Source: Dehalococcoidales bacterium (GTDB lineage Bacteria > Chloroflexota > Dehalococcoidia > Dehalococcoidales > JAUXAE01). Taken from it: a stretch of 5,046 nucleotides of DNA. Under the pieces are notes generated by a model. It was given only the letters and a program-made list of their open reading frames with translations. It ran no database searches and was not told where the DNA came from. Shown one piece after another: positions 1 through 5,046 of the stretch. Numbering within the stretch: position 1 is the first letter of the stretch; the number at the start of each line of letters is the position of its first letter. The translations under genes were made by a program, and so were the position numbers. Where the stretch lies: contig JAUXAE010000081.1 of assembly GCA_030620035.1 (NCBI GenBank), forward strand, positions 1-5,046. Direction: 5' to 3'.

Positions 1-828
1 AAGGGGGTCAACCCCGATGAGGTGGTGGCGGTGGGGGCGGCCATTCAGGCCGGCGTGCTTAAGGGTGATGTAAAGGACGTCCTGCTGCTCGATGTTACCC
101 CGCTCACCCTGGGCATTGAGACACTGGGTGGGGTGGCCACACCCCTGATTCAGCGTAATACCACTATTCCCACCGCCAAGAGCCAGACATTCTCTACGGC
201 CGCCGATAATCAGCCCAGTGTGGAGATACATATCCTCCAGGGGGAGAGACCTATGGCCACAGATAACAGAACCCTGGGGCGGTTTATCCTTGACGGCGTC
301 CTGCCGGCACCAAGGGGCATGCCTCAGATTGAGGTCGCCTTTGATATTGATGCCAACGGCATCCTAAATGTCAGGGCCCATGATAAGGGTACCGGCCGGG
401 AGCAGAAGATAACCATTACCGCCTCCAGCGGACTCTCTAAGGATGAGGTCGAGAAGATGCAGCGGGATGCTGAGGCCCATGCCGCTGAGGATGCCAAGCA
501 CAAGGAGGAGGTTGAGACCAGAAACGCTGCTGATAACCTGGCCTATAATGCCGAAAAAACACTGCGTGAGAACAAGGATAAAATAGCCGATGACCTGAAC
601 AAGGAGGTGGAGGCCAAGATTGCCGAGGTACGTTCGGCACTTGGGGGCTCCGATATGGAGGCCATCCGCCGGACGATGCAGGAGCTATCTGATGCTATGC
701 AGAAAGTGGGGGCTGCTGTCTATAAACAGCCGCCGCCGCCTGAGGGTGGACAGCCGCCGCCTTCTGGCGAGGAACCACCGGGCAAGGAAGACGAAGGTAC
801 CGTAGAGGGTGAATTCCGCGAGGTCTAA
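1..828 (+). CDS. dnaK: Molecular chaperone DnaK (Hsp70), C-terminal part; 5' end outside the window
   Basis: Partial gene, open in frame from base 1 to a TAA stop, giving 275 residues. DnaK is the cytoplasmic ATP-driven Hsp70 that binds and releases unfolded polypeptides with DnaJ and GrpE. The visible part begins in the last segment of the ATPase domain (VNPDEVVAVGAA, residues 4-15). It continues with the interdomain linker VLLLDV (27-32), the beta-sandwich substrate domain (about 33-145, with TPLTLGIET, NTTIPT, LQGER and GMPQIEV), a charged helical lid (about 146-240) and a proline/acidic tail ending VEGEFREV. Compared from memory with E. coli DnaK, roughly the first 360 residues are missing upstream. 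An internal GTG at 22-24 is not a real start, because the conserved sequence continues upstream of it. dnaJ follows after 17 bp, so the two are probably one transcript. No promoter is visible; any heat-shock control would lie outside the window. The identification is secure. Confidence 0.98.
   Translation, partial: KGVNPDEVVAVGAAIQAGVLKGDVKDVLLLDVTPLTLGIETLGGVATPLIQRNTTIPTAKSQTFSTAADNQPSVEIHILQGERPMATDNRTLGRFILDGVLPAPRGMPQIEVAFDIDANGILNVRAHDKGTGREQKITITASSGLSKDEVEKMQRDAEAHAAEDAKHKEEVETRNAADNLAYNAEKTLRENKDKIADDLNKEVEAKIAEVRSALGGSDMEAIRRTMQELSDAMQKVGAAVYKQPPPPEGGQPPPSGEEPPGKEDEGTVEGEFREV
727..774 (+). repeat. 24-bp in-frame tandem duplication in the dnaK tail
   Basis: Two consecutive 24-bp units (727-750 and 751-774) encode QPPPPEGG and QPPPSGEE, followed by another PP. 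The first 11 bases of both units are identical (CAGCCGCCGCC). It lies in the disordered linker between the helical lid and the acidic end of DnaK. Slippage on CCG triplets is a likely origin, which is inference. Confidence 0.7.
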
Positions 829-834
829 TTAGTT

Positions 835-838
835 GGGG
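835..838 (+). promoter_or_regulatory. Weak ribosome binding site of dnaJ
   Basis: A GGGG run lies 7 nt before the dnaJ ATG, inside the 17-bp dnaK-dnaJ gap. It is a poor match to AGGAGG, so dnaJ translation may lean on ribosomes finishing dnaK. That dependence is inference. Confidence 0.45.
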
Positions 839-845
839 TTACACT

Positions 846-1919
846 ATGGTGGTAAAACGGGATTATTACGAAGTCCTCGGCATAGACAGGAATGCCAGCA
901 ATGAGGAAATAAGGCGGGCCTTCCGCAGGCTGGCCTTCCAGCATCATCCTGACCGCAACCGTGAGGATGGGGCCGAGGAGAGGTTTAAGGAGCTAAATGA
1001 GGCCTACGAGGTGCTCTCTGACCGTAATAAGCGGGCTACCTATGACCGCTTTGGCTATGGCGGTGCCGAGGATTTATTTGGCCGCGGCTTTGAGGGCTTT
1101 GGCTTCGGCGGCTTGGGTGACATCTTTGAGGCCTTCTTTGGCGGCGCCGCTTCGGCCACCCGTCGGGGGCCCAAGCCTGGCTCCGACCTGTACCACGGGC
1201 TAAGCCTTACCTTTGAGGAAGCGGCCCTTGGTTGTGACCGGGAGATAGAGGTACACCGCACCGAGAACTGTACCCTGTGCCGGGGCACCGGGGCTAAGCC
1301 GGGCACCTCACCCAGCCGATGCCCTAACTGTAACGGCAGCGGCCAGGTATATCAGGTTCAGCGGAGCATCTTCGGACGCTTTACCAATATTGTCGTCTGT
1401 CCCAAGTGCCGCGGCGAGGGTAGCATCATCACCGAGACCTGTCCTCGGTGCCGCGGTAGTGGTAAAGAGGGCTTTAAGCGGACTATATCGGTCAGGATAC
1501 CCCCCGGGGTTAATAATGGTTCAAAGATACGGCTTGGAGGTGAAGGTGATGCCGGTGAAAGAGGCGGCCCCCCGGGCGACCTTTACTTCACACTAACAGT
1601 GTCGCCCCATGAGTTCTTCGGCCGGGAGGGTGATAACATCATCTATGAGCTGCCCGTCAACTTTGCCCAGGCTGCCCTGGGTACCGAGATAACCGTGTCC
1701 ACCCTCTACGGCGAGGTCAGGCTCAAGGTTGCCCCGGGCAGTCAAACGGGCCGCCTCTTCCGGCTTAAAGGTAAGGGCGTTGCCCATCTTAACCGGGGTG
1801 GCCGCGGCGACCAGCTGGTTAGGCTGCGGGTGGTTACCCCGGAGAAACTAACCAAGAGGCAGCGCCAGCTTTTTGAGGAGCTGAACGAGGGCCTAGACCC
1901 CAAGAAGAAGCCGAAGTAG
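846..1919 (+). CDS. dnaJ: Chaperone protein DnaJ (Hsp40, class A)
   Basis: Complete 357-residue protein, a normal length for class A DnaJ. It is the cytoplasmic co-chaperone that delivers unfolded clients to DnaK and stimulates its ATPase. Domains in order: J domain (about 5-70) with the essential HPD at 34-36 and YDRFG at 66-70; a short Gly/Phe-rich segment (about 69-100) ending in a DIF-type motif (GDIFEAFFGG, 91-100); a cysteine-rich zinc domain with all four CxxCxGxG repeats (C142, C159, C185 and C199 first cysteines), which should bind two zinc ions; then the beta-rich client-binding domains (about 207-340). The tail is lysine-rich (PKKKPK). The ATG is chosen because KRDYYEVLG follows immediately, as in the family. 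It lies 17 bp after dnaK and is probably cotranscribed with it. All key residues are present. A class B or CbpA-type protein is excluded by the zinc domain. Confidence 0.98.
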   Translation: MVVKRDYYEVLGIDRNASNEEIRRAFRRLAFQHHPDRNREDGAEERFKELNEAYEVLSDRNKRATYDRFGYGGAEDLFGRGFEGFGFGGLGDIFEAFFGGAASATRRGPKPGSDLYHGLSLTFEEAALGCDREIEVHRTENCTLCRGTGAKPGTSPSRCPNCNGSGQVYQVQRSIFGRFTNIVVCPKCRGEGSIITETCPRCRGSGKEGFKRTISVRIPPGVNNGSKIRLGGEGDAGERGGPPGDLYFTLTVSPHEFFGREGDNIIYELPVNFAQAALGTEITVSTLYGEVRLKVAPGSQTGRLFRLKGKGVAHLNRGGRGDQLVRLRVVTPEKLTKRQRQLFEELNEGLDPKKKPK

Positions 1920-1948
1920 TCCTGATTTGGAGCCTGGGTTTGTTAGGT
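1920..1948. other. 29-bp gap between convergent dnaJ and gpsA
   Basis: The two stop codons face each other across 29 bp. I see no GC-rich stem followed by a T-run on either strand, so no standard intrinsic terminator. The only self-complementary element is AGGT-TT-ACCT at 1945-1954, whose 2-nt loop is too small to fold well. Confidence 0.7.
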
Positions 1949-2998
1949 TTACCTCCGCTGCCTGACGAAGGAGAAGAGCCGCCACTTTCGCCCGGCCAGT
2001 TCATGGCCGGCGGCGGCCGCCATCAGTTCTACGGCCGCCTTACGAGGGTCAACACCCTGGTAGAGCACCTGATAAATCCTCTCGGTAATGGGCATCTCCA
2101 GTTCCATCTGCTGGGCCAGATTCCAGGCAACCAGGGTAGTGGTCACCCCCTCGGCGACGCCGCTTATGGAGTCTGTTATCTCCTTGAGTGTGCGCCCCTT
2201 GGTTAGCTCTACGCCAACATAGTGGTTGCGGCTCAAGGGGCTGGAACAGGTAGTGATTAAATCGCCTAGGCCGGCCAGTCCAGAAAAGGTGAGCGGGTTT
2301 GCCCCCAGAGCCGTTCCCAGGGCCGTAATCTCGGTTAGGCCGCGGGTGATTAGGGCCGCCTTGGCATTATTGCCATAGCCTAGCCCGTCAGCGATGCCGG
2401 CCCCCAGGGCGACGATGTTCTTCAGGGCACCGCCCAGCTCAACGCCGATAACGTCGGTATTGGTATAGGCACAGAAGTTGGGCGCCGTTAATAATTTTTG
2501 GGCCTTTCTGGCTTTAGACTCCTTCTCGGCGGCGACCACGGTAACCGCCGGCAGGCCCTGGAGAATCTCCCAGGCGAGGTTGGGCCCCGAGAGGACGCAG
2601 ATATTAGGCCGGTAGTCGGGGTCTATCTCCTGGGCGATAACCTGTGACATACGCTGGCCGCTACCAATCTCCAGGCCCTTGGCGGCGCTAACTACCAGCG
2701 TTGACCTTCCCAGGTATGGGGCCACCAGCTTAATATTGGACCGCATGGTCTGTGACGGTACCGCCAGGACTACCGCCTGGGCCCCCTCCATGGCTTCAGC
2801 CAACAAGCTGGTTACCGATAGATACGGCGGCAGGCTAAAGCCGGAAGGCAGCAGGTTTGAGTTAGGCTGGGGACGCCTGAGCTGGTTGGCTTCTTGTTCC
2901 GTGCGCGCCCACAAACTGACCGCCAAATCCTTGCCGGCCAGCACCACTCCCAGGGTTACCCCCCAGCTGGTGGTACCAATGATAGCAATCTTGGGCAT
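1949..2998 (-). CDS. gpsA: NAD(P)-dependent glycerol-3-phosphate dehydrogenase
   Basis: Complete 349-residue cytoplasmic enzyme, slightly longer than the usual 330-345. It reduces dihydroxyacetone phosphate to sn-glycerol 3-phosphate, the backbone for bacterial phospholipids. An N-terminal Rossmann domain starts at KIAIIG, with the nucleotide loop at 8-13 (GTTSWG). Other family marks are AVPSQ (79-83), SAAKGLE with K107, SGPNLAWE (137-144), and the C-terminal helical domain with GALKN (K193, the expected catalytic lysine), NNAKAALITRGLTE (210-223) and GLAGLGDL through SRN (R257, N258, expected to bind the substrate phosphate). The ATG is chosen because the Rossmann strand begins three residues later; the Shine-Dalgarno match before it is weak. 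It follows plsY by 68 bp on the same strand, and PlsY uses its product. The usual GxGxxG loop lacks its second glycine (T10). Even so, the assignment is secure. Confidence 0.97.
   Translation of the reverse strand: MPKIAIIGTTSWGVTLGVVLAGKDLAVSLWARTEQEANQLRRPQPNSNLLPSGFSLPPYLSVTSLLAEAMEGAQAVVLAVPSQTMRSNIKLVAPYLGRSTLVVSAAKGLEIGSGQRMSQVIAQEIDPDYRPNICVLSGPNLAWEILQGLPAVTVVAAEKESKARKAQKLLTAPNFCAYTNTDVIGVELGGALKNIVALGAGIADGLGYGNNAKAALITRGLTEITALGTALGANPLTFSGLAGLGDLITTCSSPLSRNHYVGVELTKGRTLKEITDSISGVAEGVTTTLVAWNLAQQMELEMPITERIYQVLYQGVDPRKAAVELMAAAAGHELAGRKWRLFSFVRQRR
1992..2010. other. GC-rich hairpin inside the gpsA 3' end
   Basis: A perfect 7-bp inverted repeat, CCGGCCA (1992-1998) and TGGCCGG (2004-2010), encloses a 5-nt loop about 73 bp past the dnaJ stop. 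It could slow polymerase leaving dnaJ, but no T-run follows on either strand and it codes for the conserved HELAGR region of GpsA. Its base pattern may simply reflect the codons. Confidence 0.25.
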
Positions 2999-3066
2999 TA
3001 TCTTACACTAGATTATTTTGGGTTGGCCAAAAAGATGACCTTGGCTTGGGTAAGCGGGCAGTCTGG
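2999..3066. other. 68-bp gap between plsY and gpsA
   Basis: The only noticeable gap in the leftward operon. It contains the palindrome TTGGCCAA and a poor 5-bp GCCAA/TTGGC inverted repeat, but no stem plus T-run and no well-spaced promoter. gpsA is therefore probably reached by read-through from plsY. Confidence 0.5.
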
Positions 3067-3714
3067 CTAGGTCTTTTCACCCATCCGGCGTTCCTTGCCA
3101 GTGAGCAGTCTTTTAATGTTACCCCGGTGCATATAGAGGATAACCAGAGTACCTATCAGGGTGTAGGCCAGGTACTCAACGGGGAAACCATTGATGATGA
3201 TAAGCGGTACTAATATAGCATAGGCGCCGACGGCCCCCGTGATGGAGCCCAGGGAGACAAAACCGCTCAGGCCGGCACCGATAATCAGGATTTCACCGCC
3301 GAATACAGCCGCCACCGGGCATAAAGCCAGTAGTCCGCCGAAGAAGGTGGCCACACCCCGGCCCCCTCTAAAGCTGAAGAATATGGGCCAGATATGCCCG
3401 GCCATGGCCGCCAGGGCGGCAATTACCTGGGCAAAGAGTATTCCCAGGCCGAATTCACCGATTAGCAGGTAGTCGCTGCCGACTATTATTCCGGCAAATA
3501 CTACCGCCAGCACACCCTTTAACAGGTCTAGGGTGGCTACGGCAAAGGCCGCTTTCTTACCCGTTGTTCTGAGGACATTGGCGGCCCCTGTCTTGCCACT
3601 GCCCTGCCGCCTGATATCTACCTTGGCTTTTCCTCGGCCTATTATCAAGCCAAAGGGAATACAGCCCAGGAGGTAGCCAACTAGGGCCACCAGATAAAAC
3701 TCGGCGATTATCAT
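3067..3714 (-). CDS. plsY: Acyl phosphate:glycerol-3-phosphate acyltransferase PlsY
   Basis: Complete 215-residue inner-membrane protein of normal length (family about 190-220). It moves an acyl group from acyl phosphate to position 1 of glycerol 3-phosphate, giving lysophosphatidic acid, and normally works with PlsX, which is not in this window. Hydrophobic segments lie at about 3-26, 55-78, 88-105, 122-148, 150-176 and 178-195. The three family motifs are visible: motif 1, GSGKTGAANVLR (38-49), keeping the serine and arginine but with KT where NP or NI is common; motif 2, GHIWPIFFSFRGGRGVAT (106-123), the glycine-rich phosphate loop; motif 3, HRGNIKRLLTGKE (196-208), keeping H196, N199 and E208. 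Its ATG overlaps the der stop as ATGA, with AGGGGTG just upstream, so it is translationally coupled to der. gpsA, which makes its substrate, is next downstream. The identification is secure. Confidence 0.97.
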   Translation of the reverse strand: MIIAEFYLVALVGYLLGCIPFGLIIGRGKAKVDIRRQGSGKTGAANVLRTTGKKAAFAVATLDLLKGVLAVVFAGIIVGSDYLLIGEFGLGILFAQVIAALAAMAGHIWPIFFSFRGGRGVATFFGGLLALCPVAAVFGGEILIIGAGLSGFVSLGSITGAVGAYAILVPLIIINGFPVEYLAYTLIGTLVILYMHRGNIKRLLTGKERRMGEKT

Positions 3715-3725
3715 TGTTCACCCCT
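3711..3725 (-). promoter_or_regulatory. plsY ribosome binding site and ATGA stop/start overlap with der
   Basis: On the minus strand AGGGGTG (3725-3719) precedes the plsY ATG (3714-3712) by 4 nt. The TGA of der (3713-3711) shares bases with that ATG. Both the ribosome binding site and the overlap lie within der, the usual sign of coupled re-initiation. Confidence 0.8.
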
Positions 3726-5021
3726 GGTCTTAAAGACGAGTCGTATCGGCGTGCCCTCAAAGCCGAATGATGAGCGCAGCCTGTTTTCCAGATAGCGTTG
3801 ATAAGAAAAGTGCATCAACCGGGTGTCATTGACAAAAAAGACGAAGGTTGGGGGGCCTACTTCAGCCTGAGTAGCGTAGAGAATATTCAGCCGCTTTTTA
3901 CCCTTTCGTGGTGGGCTGTGAGCGGCTAGTGCTGCCTTAAGCATACTATTAACCTCGGTGGTAGGTATTCTCTTGAGCCTCTCCCTGTGTACCTCGGCTA
4001 CCTTGGGCATAATCTTGTCTACTCCCGGCCCCAGTTTGGCCGAAACATAGAGCACCGGGGCATAGGGCATAAACCTAAAGCGACTTTGAATAATACTACT
4101 AAATTGGGCCTGGTTCAAGTCCTTAGATAAGTCCCACTTATTAACTATCAGCACTATTCCCTTGGCCGCCTGGCTGATATAGCCGGCAATATGGGTATCC
4201 TGGGCGGTAACCAGCTCGGTGGCGTCTAGAACCAGCAGGGCTATGTCGGCCCGGTCAATGGCCCTTAGGGCCCGGATAACGCTGTAGCGCTCGACTCCCT
4301 TCTCTATCCGTCCCCGCCGCCTGATACCAGCAGTATCAATAAGTAACACACTTTGCCCCTTAAAGTCAAGGGGGGTATCTAGGGCATCGCGGGTAGTCCC
4401 CGGAACTTCATCAACAATAGCCCGCGGCTCCCCCAGGAGGCTGTTCAGTAGTGTTGACTTGCCTACATTGGCCCGGCCGACAATGGCTACCTTGATGGCG
4501 GCTACTTCGGCCGCGGCCACCGGCGGCGGTAGCCGGGAGATGATTCTGTCCAGAAGCTCGTTTATGCCCCGGCCGTGGTAGGCACTTATGACCAGGGGCT
4601 CACCCATCCCTAACTCAAAGAACTCGGCCGCCTCAGCCTCAAGCTTGGTGTTATCGGCCTTGTTGGCCACCAGGAGCAGGTCCTTGCCTGCCTTTCGCAG
4701 CCGGTCGCTGATTTCCTGGTCAATGGGGGTCACCCCATCCTTAACATCAACCAGAAAAATGATAGTATCGGCCTCGTCTAGGGCCACCTTTACCTGAAGG
4801 TTTATCTCTTGGGCCATGGTGGACTGCGGCCTTATCTCCAGCCCCCCGGTATCAACAATGGTGAAGTGGTGTCCCTGCCAGGAGACCTGAGCAAAGATGC
4901 GGTCGCGGGTTGTCCCCGGCAGGCCTTCGGTAATAGCTACCGGCCTACCCGCCAGCCTATTTAACAGGTTTGACTTACCGACATTGTGTCGGCCGACAAT
5001 GTCCACAAGAGGATTACTCAC
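3711..5021 (-). CDS. der: Ribosome biogenesis GTPase Der (EngA)
   Basis: A 436-residue GTPase with two tandem G domains, acting in the cytoplasm in late 50S subunit assembly. Domain 1: G1 GRHNVGKS (10-17), PGTTRDR (G2 region), DTGG (57-60), NKAD (120-123), SA (146-147). Domain 2: G1 GRANVGKS (182-189), PGTTRDA, DTAG (229-232), NKWD (294-297), SAK (327-329). The C-terminal KH-like domain (about 348-431) has PPTFVFFVND, FSYQRYLENRLR and FGFEGTPIRL. I chose the GTG at 5021-5019 because GGAG lies 6 nt before it and MSNPLVDIVGR has the usual short lead into the first P-loop. A TTG at 5033-5031 (440 residues) is the alternative, and the frame stays open to the window edge. The stop overlaps the plsY start. 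In the first G1 region, normally near GRPNVGKSTLFN, residues H12, N18 and L20 and the preceding D7 are unusual, while the essential GKS is intact. Confidence 0.96.
   Translation of the reverse strand: MSNPLVDIVGRHNVGKSNLLNRLAGRPVAITEGLPGTTRDRIFAQVSWQGHHFTIVDTGGLEIRPQSTMAQEINLQVKVALDEADTIIFLVDVKDGVTPIDQEISDRLRKAGKDLLLVANKADNTKLEAEAAEFFELGMGEPLVISAYHGRGINELLDRIISRLPPPVAAAEVAAIKVAIVGRANVGKSTLLNSLLGEPRAIVDEVPGTTRDALDTPLDFKGQSVLLIDTAGIRRRGRIEKGVERYSVIRALRAIDRADIALLVLDATELVTAQDTHIAGYISQAAKGIVLIVNKWDLSKDLNQAQFSSIIQSRFRFMPYAPVLYVSAKLGPGVDKIMPKVAEVHRERLKRIPTTEVNSMLKAALAAHSPPRKGKKRLNILYATQAEVGPPTFVFFVNDTRLMHFSYQRYLENRLRSSFGFEGTPIRLVFKTRGEQ
4474..5001 (-). repeat. 12-bp direct repeat shared by the two P-loops of Der
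   Basis: CATTGTCGGCCG (minus strand) occurs exactly at 5001-4990 and again at 4485-4474, the two G1 loops of Der, 516 bp apart. The span given runs between the outer ends of the copies. It reflects the two homologous G domains and similar codon choice. Confidence 0.75.
4980..5003. repeat. 24-bp near-perfect palindrome over the first P-loop of der
   Basis: Arms GACATTGT (4980-4987) and ACAATGTC (4996-5003) are exact reverse complements around 8 bp. The overlapping core GTCGGCCGAC (4988-4997) is itself a 10-bp palindrome, so removing one GT would leave a perfect 22-bp palindrome. It covers exactly the eight codons for DIVGRHNV. Nothing suggests a protein-binding site. Confidence 0.8.
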
Positions 5022-5027
5022 AACTAT

Positions 5028-5031
5028 CTCC
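5028..5031 (-). promoter_or_regulatory. Ribosome binding site that favours the GTG start of der
   Basis: GGAG on the minus strand is followed by 6 nt and then the GTG at 5021. A second candidate, GAGG at 5041-5038, sits only 4 nt before the TTG at 5033. The first has better spacing and a better start codon. Confidence 0.55.
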
Positions 5032-5046
5032 AAATGTCCTCGATAA

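Noticed and set aside
437..640. Open frame on - opposite the dnaK lid
   Set aside because: Histidine- and proline-rich composition typical of a shadow frame, and no start signal.
1055..1306. Open frame on - opposite the Gly/Phe and zinc regions of dnaJ
   Set aside because: Low-complexity Pro/Lys/Ser translation produced by the complement of glycine and phenylalanine codons.
2012..2021. GGCGGCCGCC palindrome (contains a NotI site) as a regulatory site
   Set aside because: It is the coding sequence for an alanine run in GpsA; alanine GCC/GCG codons give such palindromes by chance.
1940..2206. Open frame of 88 codons on + opposite the gpsA 3' end
   Set aside because: It is antisense to a conserved gene, has no plausible ribosome binding site and resembles no family; it follows from GpsA codon usage.
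2679..3011. Open frame of 110 codons on + opposite the gpsA 5' end
   Set aside because: Shadow of the GpsA Rossmann domain; the translation has no domain-like pattern.
3036..3056. Possible terminator between plsY and gpsA
   Set aside because: Only a 5-bp stem with a 10-nt loop and no T-run after it in the direction of transcription.
3010..3066. Possible promoter for gpsA in the gap after plsY
   Set aside because: TAATCT and TTGGCC on the minus strand are only 9 nt apart, far from the roughly 17 nt needed, and each matches poorly.
3557..3760. Open frame on - crossing the der-plsY junction
   Set aside because: Overlaps two well-supported genes in another frame, and the translation looks random.
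1..5046. Search for a mobile element, CRISPR array, toxin-antitoxin pair, tRNA or unknown system
   Set aside because: Five recognised housekeeping genes fill the window and all gaps are under 70 bp, leaving no room for such a system.

Overview
The window is an ordinary housekeeping stretch of a bacterial chromosome. It is moderately GC-rich (mid-50s percent by eye) and almost fully coding. The best match I can make from memory is the Chloroflexota class Dehalococcoidia: GpsA has a GTTSWG dinucleotide-binding loop and a HELAGRKW-type C-terminus, DnaK ends in VEGEFREV, and der, plsY and gpsA sit tail-to-tail with the dnaK-dnaJ chaperone genes. This assignment is inference and no search was run. 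The odd length, with a gene running off one end and another starting at the other end, suggests a whole metagenomic contig, also unproven.

Layout. Positions 1-828 (+) hold the C-terminal 275 residues of DnaK. A 17-bp gap follows, then complete dnaJ at 846-1919 (+). The right part reads the other way: der (3711-5021, -), plsY (3067-3714, -, overlapping the der stop by 4 bp) and gpsA (1949-2998, -, 68 bp after plsY). The dnaJ and gpsA stop codons face each other across 29 bp with no clear intrinsic terminator. No stretch over 300 bp lacks a gene. I found no RNA gene, mobile element, CRISPR array, attachment site or origin.

Function. DnaK and DnaJ form the Hsp70/Hsp40 folding machine. GpsA makes sn-glycerol 3-phosphate from dihydroxyacetone phosphate, and PlsY acylates that product to lysophosphatidic acid, so these two genes encode consecutive first steps of phospholipid synthesis. 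Der is the double-GTPase needed for large ribosomal subunit assembly. The operon thus couples ribosome and membrane building.

I see no undescribed system. The main oddity is at the right edge, in the first P-loop of Der. Four highly conserved residues there are altered in ways that all fit C-to-A changes on the coding strand (G-to-T on +), and two of them help form a nearly perfect palindrome. This could be sequence error, mutagenesis or real divergence. Smaller points are the missing second glycine in the GpsA nucleotide loop, a variant PlsY motif 1, and a 24-bp tandem duplication that builds the proline-rich DnaK tail.
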